Assembly (NCBI GenBank): GCA_910588965.1
Contig: CAJUSO010000065.1
Span: 1-15,383 of the forward strand
Reading direction: 5' to 3'
From: an uncultured Lachnospiraceae bacterium
GTDB lineage: Bacteria > Bacillota > Clostridia > Lachnospirales > Lachnospiraceae
DNA: 15,383 bases
The notes below the pieces were generated by a model. It saw only the letters and a list, made by a program, of their open reading frames with translations. It was not told the DNA's origin and did no database searches. This document shows, piece by piece, positions 5,651-11,700 of the stretch. Made by a program: the position numbers and the translations under genes. The number at the start of each line of letters is the position of its first letter. Positions within the stretch are counted from its first letter, which is position 1.

Positions 5651-8600
5651 CTATTCTTTCATCTGTAACAATGCTAACGCTTTATGCCGGGCTACCTCTG
5701 CCGCAGCCACGAAGGCGCCCAGGAAGCATCCGGCTAGGTACAGCCCCCAATAGCTTGCAAGGGTATCGGCGTTTCTTTCAAATAGTTCTGGGGCAAACAG
5801 GGCAAGCCCGCCAGCCACAAGGGCTGTCCCCATAATACAGAGGAAAGCCTGTTCCATCACCAGCGTGCGCCGGACACGTCCTTTGGTGACGCCAAGGATG
5901 CGGAGGAATGCGGCTTCCTGTGCCGATTGCAGGATGACAAGGCCGGATCCGAACAGCCCAATCAGAAGGGCTGCAGCCATGGCGATGGGGAAGAGGGATT
6001 CCAGCAGGTTCTTCATCCGTCTCGTATGTTCCAGTAAATCAGAATTAATATGGTAGGTTGCCGCCGGCGAATACTCCGTGCCTTTGCGTTTCTGTTCTTC
6101 CAACAGGTTGTTCAGTTCTATAAGCCTCCCGTTGTCTGCCAGGGTAAATTCACAGTAATTCACAGGGAACGGCTGGCTGTAGAGTTTCTCTGCGGCCTCA
6201 TTTATGGATGCAAAAATGCTGGCGTTTACATCAGCATCTTCCGATTTCAGGATGCCTACTACGGTATAGGGTTTTCCTGCGCGCTCAATGGCAAATTCCA
6301 GGTCTTCCTCATCGTATACGTTTGGCATGAAAGAGTACAGGTCTTCTGACATTAAGGTTATCCGGTCGCCTGGGCGGATACCCAATTCTTCTGCCAAGCC
6401 CTGCCCTGCCAGGCATACGGGCCCTGTGCCCTCAAAAACGGAAATGTCATATCCTTTTGCATAAGTGACGTCAAGGCTGCCCCCTAGGTAATGGCTAAAG
6501 TCATTTGTCAGGATTAGGGGGCTCAATATCCCAACCCCATTCACCCGCACGCTGTAAGTATTATAGTAATAAATATCCCTGATTAAATCAGATTTTGACA
6601 GCGCCATGATATTCGAAGAATGGAACTGCATCGCCCTTCCTTTTACTTCAAGGTTCTGGCAGGCTTCCTGATAGGAAATCTTGGCCAGCACGAACGTCCC
6701 AATCCCGGCAGCCAGCACAATGGCAAGGGTTAGGGATACGGCTGTTTTCCGGATGCTACGCTGCATATGGCGCAGGATATAGGCGCAGGCGTGCCGCAGC
6801 GGGCGGTAGCCAGATGCAGCATGGGGAATCCCGGACGGCCCCAAAGCATCAGAAATCTTGGCCAGGTCAAGGCCGGCGGGGACAGGGGCAGTGCCTGTAA
6901 TGCCCAAGGCTTGCTTGGAGGCTGCGGTATGGGGCCGTAACCGTTTTGTTCTTTTTCCCAAGATTGTGTTTCCCATGTTTTCCTGCAGTAATTCCAAGGG
7001 AGGGGTTTTTTTCATCATCCACAGGAAATACAGTGTTATAAAGGAGAGGAAGGCTAGCTCCAAAACAAGGCATAGGATAACTGCCCCAGCTGGTATCGCG
7101 GCATCCAGGACATAGACAAACCCTTCAGGGGCATTGCTGCCTGACATGCTTGCAAGGGTTTTTGTTGCTGTATAGGTGGCATAGGACAGCCCGGCCATGC
7201 CGCCGGCTGGGATTGCGAACAGCGACAGGATACAGAGCGCCAGCGTGATGGAAAGCCCGGCTTTTTTGCCAGGGACACCCAGGGTCCGCATAATGGCATA
7301 GGCCTCCCTGTTCCTGCCAAGATAAAGGTACACGGCAAGGAGTAAGGCAAGGGCTGCACCAAGGATATACAGCACAGTGGTCAGGAAGGACGCCAGGGAA
7401 CCTGTTTCAAAGTTCTCTTTCCGGTTGACCCATCCCCCATCAGAGAAACGCAGGCCCATATTCATTTCTGCAGCCTTTGTTTCTGCAGCCAACTGGAAGG
7501 CCTCTAGGTCATGGGGGTCTTCCACAAAGACACTGAAATCGCCCATAGAGATTTCATAATCTTCTGGGATTTCTATTGGCAAAAGGGAGGAGGGCAAAAA
7601 TATTGTCGCTGGGCCGTAACTCCAGTCGTTGTCAAAAGCCCGGTCAACGCCTTCATCTGTGAACTGGTAAGCGCCAATGATTTCAAGTTCCACAGAACGG
7701 ATGAAATTGGAAGTTTCCCCTTCTATATGGTGCCGTGTGCCCCCTGTCCCAAGCCTTGGCAAGAGCGTGTCCCCAAGCTTTATATGGAGCTTATCGCCTA
7801 TGGACAGGCCATAGGTATCCAGGAATAATTCGCTTACGACGCAGGCGTCTGTATCCCCTGCCATTACAGGACGTCCTTGGGCAATGACAATCCTGCGCTC
7901 ATTCACATAGGGGATTGCGCGCATGTCTTTGGTGTATACAAGGTCATAGGCGGAAGTGCTCTGGTTTATGGCTTCTATCCTCCCTTTGTACCAGGCAAAT
8001 TCTTCTGTGTCCAGATAATCCTCCCCCAATCCGTCGATTGCCCGTACCGCTTCTGTCTGTCTGCTTAAGATAGAGCCCAGGACGAAAGCAGTTCCGGACT
8101 GTTCGCTGTAAGTACCGAATACCAGGTATCTGCCCCCTTTCTTTAACCCTTCGAAAAATTCCTGGGAATGCGGGTGCTGCGGCCCCCAGTCTATTTCAGA
8201 TGTAGTCCTGACCTGTATGGGTTTCTCAGGGTTAAAGTAAAGCTCACCGGCATGTACGGTAACATCATGGAAGATTAAATATTTGCTGCTGGATTTATAT
8301 TCCTTTAATTCATCAAAAGTGCCTTCCAGTATAAATTCCCCCTCTTCCAAAGGGGTTTCTTTGTCTATCACGCGTTTGTAATCCTCCACCAGGCCGTCCG
8401 TTGTGTACCTGGTGTCTGCCAGGGTGACGCCTGGCAGGGAAGAAAATTCCTCAATCTGCGCGTCTTTGGGCCAGGGCTTTGGCTCTATTTCATAATAGTC
8501 AATGGACGGCGAGCTGTTATCCAAAGCGGCCACGCCGCTGTAGAAGCTCTTAGCTTTTGCCGATTCCCGGTTCGTGATGGCGTAGTCCGTAATCCGGGAA

Positions 8601-8695
8601 AACAAGGCAAAGGAGGCGGCTGCAATCAGCAGGAAGGTCAGTATGGATTTGAGCGGGGAACGCAGGAGTGTTTTCCATGCAGTTGTTTTTTTCAT
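5651..8695 (-). CDS. FtsX/MacB-type ABC transporter permease
   Basis: This is a 1014-residue membrane protein with two FtsX-like units, partner of the ATPase that follows. An N-terminal membrane helix lies at about residues 17-34, followed by a large extracytoplasmic domain. Three helices at about 430-570 contain SLASFLTTVLYILGAALALL and the MRTLGVPGKKAG loop. A further helix at about 645-675 begins the second unit, with a second outside domain and three closing helices at about 890-1010 that include RILGVTKGRVRRTL. This layout is typical of Gram-positive export or antimicrobial-resistance permeases and of lipoprotein-related MacB proteins. The start at ATG 8695 has a consensus AAGGAGG five to six bases upstream; an in-frame ATG at 8713 lies upstream of that site. 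The substrate is unknown. Confidence 0.92.
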   Translation of the reverse strand: MKKTTAWKTLLRSPLKSILTFLLIAAASFALFSRITDYAITNRESAKAKSFYSGVAALDNSSPSIDYYEIEPKPWPKDAQIEEFSSLPGVTLADTRYTTDGLVEDYKRVIDKETPLEEGEFILEGTFDELKEYKSSSKYLIFHDVTVHAGELYFNPEKPIQVRTTSEIDWGPQHPHSQEFFEGLKKGGRYLVFGTYSEQSGTAFVLGSILSRQTEAVRAIDGLGEDYLDTEEFAWYKGRIEAINQSTSAYDLVYTKDMRAIPYVNERRIVIAQGRPVMAGDTDACVVSELFLDTYGLSIGDKLHIKLGDTLLPRLGTGGTRHHIEGETSNFIRSVELEIIGAYQFTDEGVDRAFDNDWSYGPATIFLPSSLLPIEIPEDYEISMGDFSVFVEDPHDLEAFQLAAETKAAEMNMGLRFSDGGWVNRKENFETGSLASFLTTVLYILGAALALLLAVYLYLGRNREAYAIMRTLGVPGKKAGLSITLALCILSLFAIPAGGMAGLSYATYTATKTLASMSGSNAPEGFVYVLDAAIPAGAVILCLVLELAFLSFITLYFLWMMKKTPPLELLQENMGNTILGKRTKRLRPHTAASKQALGITGTAPVPAGLDLAKISDALGPSGIPHAASGYRPLRHACAYILRHMQRSIRKTAVSLTLAIVLAAGIGTFVLAKISYQEACQNLEVKGRAMQFHSSNIMALSKSDLIRDIYYYNTYSVRVNGVGILSPLILTNDFSHYLGGSLDVTYAKGYDISVFEGTGPVCLAGQGLAEELGIRPGDRITLMSEDLYSFMPNVYDEEDLEFAIERAGKPYTVVGILKSEDADVNASIFASINEAAEKLYSQPFPVNYCEFTLADNGRLIELNNLLEEQKRKGTEYSPAATYHINSDLLEHTRRMKNLLESLFPIAMAAALLIGLFGSGLVILQSAQEAAFLRILGVTKGRVRRTLVMEQAFLCIMGTALVAGGLALFAPELFERNADTLASYWGLYLAGCFLGAFVAAAEVARHKALALLQMKE

Positions 8696-8774
8696 GTTGT
8701 ACCTCCTTGTCAAGGTAATAATTCAGATAGGAAAACCGGACAGCGGTCCCTGCAGGGGATTCCTTGCAGGAAGG

Positions 8775-9818
8775 CTATCTCGGAAAAGAAACATAATAGG
8801 TGCCGTCAATACATTTTACCGTATAGGGGGCTTCCGGCACAGATGCCCCTGCCGGCGGCTGGAGCACAAAGGAATAAGAAGCAAAGATAAGCAAGGTAAA
8901 TACCAGGAGCCATGCCCCGGTAAATGCCAGGCTTTTCCTCCTTGCCCCGAGGCCCGAGGATACGATAAGGAACCGTTCTAAGATTTCTGAATCATAGGTC
9001 CTGGCGGCGAGGGCGGCTGTCCCATAAAAGGCTCTTTGGGGCTTTTTGGCTTCCGCTTTTTTCAAACTGGCCACAATGGTAGCCAGGTATTCTGCCTTTT
9101 CACGGTTTTCCATACGCCCCGTTACGTCCAGGTCGCATTTGATCTCCAAAATCTGGGCAAGGTCCCGTTTAATCAGGTAAATCACCGGGTTCCACCAGAA
9201 GACACAGCTATAAAGGTGGACCAAAAGTTTAATGGGCAAATCCTTGTTCCGGAAATGGGTGCATTCGTGGCGCAGGATATAGTAGAGCTCTGCGTCGCTG
9301 TAAACCCCATCCGGTAAGAGGATGGTTTTCTGGAAAATGCCAGCCCCTCTTGGCACATAGACATGGCTGCTGCGCCTGGCCTGGACGCGCATCCGTTTTT
9401 TGCCTTCCCCGATTACCTGCTGGAGGATCCTTTGGCATTGGGCATCCCCGCATAGGGGGTAGGTAGAAAATTCCTTCATGGATTTTATGTATTGGCAGAG
9501 GAAGCGCAAGAGAAGCACGGCGGCTACGCCAGCCCACAAGGCGCCCAGGATGGTCCAGGGGGAGAGGGGCATCCCGGCCGTTTTGGTGGAAGCATCCCCG
9601 CAGAGGCTGCCAAGCGTTCCTTTAAGGGGGATTACCCTGGCAAAGGGAAATTCAAACGGGGCCATCATGCGTACCAAAGGGAACAGGTACAGGAACAGCA
9701 GGTTGGCCATGCCCAGATGGCGGATAAAAAAATGCTTTTTACGGCAGAAATAATTAAATGCTGCCAGTACGCTGCTCCATATGACAGCCATACAGATAGA
9801 AAAAAGTGTAAGTTGCAT
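8775..9818 (-). CDS. M56-family membrane metalloprotease (BlaR1/MecR1-like, no sensor domain)
   Basis: BlaR1-type proteases sit in the membrane and, once activated, cause loss of the partner repressor. This protein has 347 residues. Membrane helices lie at about 1-24, 36-55, 87-107 and 298-320, with a hydrophobic segment near 196-215. The zinc motif HECTH is at 184-188 and a likely third ligand is Glu225 in EIKCD. After the last helix only about 27 residues remain. The penicillin-binding sensor domain of true BlaR1 (about 585-600 residues) is therefore missing, and the inducer must be sensed in some other way or by a partner. The start has AAGGAG within the end of the repressor gene, from which it is separated by two bases, indicating translational coupling. 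The ABC permease gene follows 79 bases downstream. Confidence 0.9.
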   Translation of the reverse strand: MQLTLFSICMAVIWSSVLAAFNYFCRKKHFFIRHLGMANLLFLYLFPLVRMMAPFEFPFARVIPLKGTLGSLCGDASTKTAGMPLSPWTILGALWAGVAAVLLLRFLCQYIKSMKEFSTYPLCGDAQCQRILQQVIGEGKKRMRVQARRSSHVYVPRGAGIFQKTILLPDGVYSDAELYYILRHECTHFRNKDLPIKLLVHLYSCVFWWNPVIYLIKRDLAQILEIKCDLDVTGRMENREKAEYLATIVASLKKAEAKKPQRAFYGTAALAARTYDSEILERFLIVSSGLGARRKSLAFTGAWLLVFTLLIFASYSFVLQPPAGASVPEAPYTVKCIDGTYYVSFPR

Positions 9819-9820
9819 AC

Positions 9821-10234
9821 CTATGTCTCCTTTGTTTCTTTGGACTTTAAGGATTCGATGATTTCTTCCAGCTGTTCTATCAGCCCTTCATTGCCTGTTT
9901 CAGACGTTTCATTCACCATGGCGACCGTGACTGCCGCAATGGCGTTTCCTTTGATTCCCTTCGACAGGACAAGCTTCGCGGCGTACTGTTCCTTTGTGAC
10001 CACAGGGATAAACTGCCGGGCGTATTGGGTCCCGTACTGTATGGAGCCGCAGACCTCAATCATCCCTTTTTTCAGGAGGGAACGCAACATCATGTGGATA
10101 TAGTTCCCGTTCCAGGAGCGGCCGGCAGAGATGTTTAAAATTTCGACGCTTGTCAAGGGCGCTTTGGCCTCCCAAAAAATTTCCATGAGGTCTTCTTCGC
10201 TGGCTGTTAAGTGTTTAGGTTTTTTTGACATCAT
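9821..10234 (-). CDS. BlaI/MecI-family transcriptional repressor
   Basis: This 137-residue winged-helix repressor belongs to the Penicillinase_R family, first gene of the presumed four-gene operon. The N-terminus KKPKHLTASEEDLMEIFWEA and the helix segment LTSVEILNISAGRSWNGNYI, followed by a beta-wing (IEVCGSIQYGTQY), match the DNA-binding domain. The C-terminus is the dimerisation helix part. In staphylococcal BlaI and MecI the partner protease cuts at an Asn-Phe dipeptide in this region; the equivalent segment here reads AIAAVTVAMVNE, so the site is changed. The start was set at ATG 10234 (or the next codon, 10231) because MSKKPKHLT fits the family. An in-frame GTG at 10249 is only one base from the AAAGGA. 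The distance from that site to ATG 10234 is unusually long, 16 bases, and is filled by a palindrome. Confidence 0.9.
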   Translation of the reverse strand: MMSKKPKHLTASEEDLMEIFWEAKAPLTSVEILNISAGRSWNGNYIHMMLRSLLKKGMIEVCGSIQYGTQYARQFIPVVTKEQYAAKLVLSKGIKGNAIAAVTVAMVNETSETGNEGLIEQLEEIIESLKSKETKET

Positions 10235-10237
10235 AAT

Positions 10238-10250
10238 TGTGTTTAACACA
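10238..10250. promoter_or_regulatory. 13-bp perfect palindrome between ribosome binding site and start of the repressor gene
   Basis: TGTGTTTAACACA has six-base arms around one central base. It lies exactly between the AAAGGA (10251-10256, minus strand) and ATG 10234. It could be a second repressor operator, or in RNA a four-base-pair hairpin that changes the effective spacing. Confidence 0.45.
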
Positions 10251-10282
10251 TCCTTTCTTTAAGCTGTTAACATTTTTTGTTT

Positions 10283-10305
10283 GTAGTTTAAATTGATTAT
10301 ACTAC
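10283..10305. promoter_or_regulatory. Candidate BlaI-type operator over the operon promoter
   Basis: GTAGTTTAA (10283-10291) and TTATACTAC (10297-10305) form an inverted repeat with one mismatch in nine positions and a five-base centre. The outer GTAGT/ACTAC elements recall the TGTAGT and ACTACA half-sites of staphylococcal bla and mec operators, though here the half-sites face the opposite way. The repeat covers the -10 box and likely start of the repressor-gene promoter, as expected for autorepression. Confidence 0.55.
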
Positions 10306-10324
10306 GGTAGGTGGTGGAAGTCAA
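10296..10324 (-). promoter_or_regulatory. Sigma-A promoter of the repressor-protease-ABC operon
   Basis: On the minus strand TTGACT (10324-10319) and TATAAT (10301-10296) are separated by exactly 17 bases, 11 of 12 consensus positions. Transcription would start near 10289 and run through all four genes, since gaps between them are short or contain no clear terminator. This is the strongest promoter match in the window along with that of the tRNA. Confidence 0.8.
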
Positions 10325-10356
10325 GAAAATTTTGCCGGATCTGGCAATGCATTTGA

Positions 10357-10385
10357 TTGTTGGGAGGGGCGGGATATGTTATAAT
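10357..10385 (+). promoter_or_regulatory. Promoter of the receiver-like gene (extended -10)
   Basis: TTGTTG (10357-10362) lies 17 bases before TATAAT (10380-10385), which is preceded by TGT, an extended -10 element. Start would be near 10392, giving a leader of about 25 bases. Its -35 box is only 33 bases from that of the divergent operon, so the two could influence one another. Confidence 0.6.
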
Positions 10386-10416
10386 AAAGCAAATCAGGAC
10401 TTTGGGAGGGATGGAT

Positions 10417-11439
10417 ATGGAAGATAACCTGCTATTTGCGAATAACCGGAAAGAATTTATCCAGGAATTTTTGGCGGCTATGGAGGGCATGGATTGCAAT
10501 TTCCAGATTGACACGGCCAGCAGCGGTTTAGAGGCCGCCAAGCTCCTCAAGAAAAAACGCTACAAAGTGGTGGTGACCGGCATGAACCTTTCCACCTTTG
10601 GGGGCGCTAAGCTGATTGCATACCTGAACCAGTATTCCCCCTATACGACATGCATTGTCTATACCAGGCGGATGGAGCCAGCCTATCTGAAGCTGCTGGT
10701 CAATGAATTAAAGGTTTTCCGGATTTTCCAGAAGCCTGCGGATTATGAGAAGCTTTATGCCGCTATCCAGGAAGGGTTTGGCCTCTATGAAAGTGAAGCG
10801 TCTGCATCCCAGAAGAAGGATGGGCTGGACCAGGCCATCCGGTGCGCATCCTTGAAGATAGCGGAACTGGAGCAGGTATCCAGGGAACGCCCGCAGGAAA
10901 AGGAAGCTTTCCTGTGCTTTATGCAAGGGCTGCTCAAGGCATTCCAGGCAGATATCAATACAGAGCTTGCGGAAGGGGAGAAGACCCGCCTCCTCCGTTT
11001 TGAAGGGGAAATCCTCCAGTGGGTTCTGCAGGGGCATGGGCGGGAGGCAAGGGATGTTCCCTCTATCCTGCAGGGCCTTGCCAGGGAATTCCACCAGCCA
11101 GATAAAGGGCGGGAAATGGTAATCGGGATGGAGGGGGAGGAAGGGCAGGCCCAGGCTTTTAGCGCCCTGTACCTGCACTTTGCCCTCTGGCTTGTAATGG
11201 CGCGTTTTTTGGCCATATCCCCGGCATACCGGGTGAAAGCCCAAGCCGCCTGTCTGGAGGAGGGGCATTTTCGGCTTAAGGTAGAAGGCAGTTTCCCAGA
11301 AGGGGTATGGGAGCAGAAAAACCGGGAAGGCGCAGAAAGCGCAATGACAAATGTGGTACATAAGATTTTGGGCAAGGTGGCCGTGCGGTTTTCACAGGCT
11401 ATCCAGGAGGGGAAGGTAACGTACCAGATTGAAATATAA
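10417..11439 (+). CDS. Protein with degenerate response-regulator receiver domain and unknown C-terminal region
   Basis: The protein has 340 residues; the start is placed at ATG 10417 with GGGAGGG about seven bases upstream, and ATG 10411 is possible. Residues 1-120 follow the CheY fold pattern. The phospho-acceptor Asp is replaced by Gly55 (VVVTGMNLST) and the N-terminal acidic pair is replaced by Asn (LLFANN, 5-10). Thr83 and Lys106 of the QKP motif remain. It probably cannot be phosphorylated in the usual way. The C-terminal 210 residues have no DNA-binding motif I recognise. They contain a hydrophobic helix (ALYLHFALWLVMARFLA, 250-266), and the end, with a conserved-looking helix and VTYQIEI strand, faintly resembles a decayed histidine-kinase ATPase domain. 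It may be a protein-protein or adaptor module. Neighbours suggest a possible link to envelope stress but prove nothing. Confidence 0.75.
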   Translation: MEDNLLFANNRKEFIQEFLAAMEGMDCNFQIDTASSGLEAAKLLKKKRYKVVVTGMNLSTFGGAKLIAYLNQYSPYTTCIVYTRRMEPAYLKLLVNELKVFRIFQKPADYEKLYAAIQEGFGLYESEASASQKKDGLDQAIRCASLKIAELEQVSRERPQEKEAFLCFMQGLLKAFQADINTELAEGEKTRLLRFEGEILQWVLQGHGREARDVPSILQGLAREFHQPDKGREMVIGMEGEEGQAQAFSALYLHFALWLVMARFLAISPAYRVKAQAACLEEGHFRLKVEGSFPEGVWEQKNREGAESAMTNVVHKILGKVAVRFSQAIQEGKVTYQIEI

Positions 11440-11466
11440 AGGGCGCCGTATGGGTGGCGGATAGGA

Positions 11467-11569
11467 AAAGGGCTGCCGCAAAATAGCTGCTATATACAGG
11501 ATATGGTATCTGGATCTGGATGTCCATCCCCATAAAATGTATAAATGCTGCATTTTGCGGCAGCCCTTT
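11467..11569. terminator. Perfect 18-bp inverted repeat between convergent genes, likely bidirectional terminator
   Basis: AAAGGGCTGCCGCAAAAT (11467-11484) and ATTTTGCGGCAGCCCTTT (11552-11569) are perfect reverse complements separated by 67 bases. The spacer has further pairing options: TATACA with TGTATA, and a GGATG/CATCC hairpin. It lies between the convergent receiver-like gene and the PBP gene. Minus-strand transcripts end the stem with CCCTTTTCC and plus-strand ones with CCCTTTGG, so T tracts are short. The long spacer is unusual for a terminator and suggests something inserted in the loop. Confidence 0.6.
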
Positions 11570-11574
11570 GGCGT

Positions 11575-11700
11575 TATCTTCCTGCGGTTCACCGCGTGTC
11601 CCGTCCGGGCATCAAGTATCTTCCTGCGGTTCACCGCGTGTCCCGTCCGGGCTTCCGTTATCTTCTTCTGGCTCTCCGTGGGTCCCGTCCGGGCTCTCGG
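11575..11700. repeat. 42-bp tandem repeat at the 3' end of the PBP gene
   Basis: Units lie at 11575-11616, 11617-11658 and 11659-11700, with a weaker fourth from 11701. The first two are identical except near one end; the third is diverged. Forty-two bases equal 14 codons, reading on the minus strand as SPDGT(R/H)GEP(Q/E)ED plus a variable pair. The stop codon of the PBP (11612-11614) lies at the junction, so the first unit is almost wholly outside the coding sequence. Confidence 0.9.

Noticed and set aside
8775..9818. True beta-lactam sensor BlaR1
   Set aside because: The protein ends about 27 residues after the last membrane helix and has no SxxK/KTG penicillin-binding domain.
10708..11375. 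Overlapping antisense open frames opposite the receiver-like gene
   Set aside because: Two different minus-strand frames are open over the same stretch, as expected from codon bias of the plus-strand gene. Neither has a start signal or recognisable motif.
11612..11614. Selenocysteine or programmed readthrough at the PBP TGA
   Set aside because: No supporting hairpin of known type is seen. The codon sits in a repetitive disordered tail where a simple nonsense change explains it.
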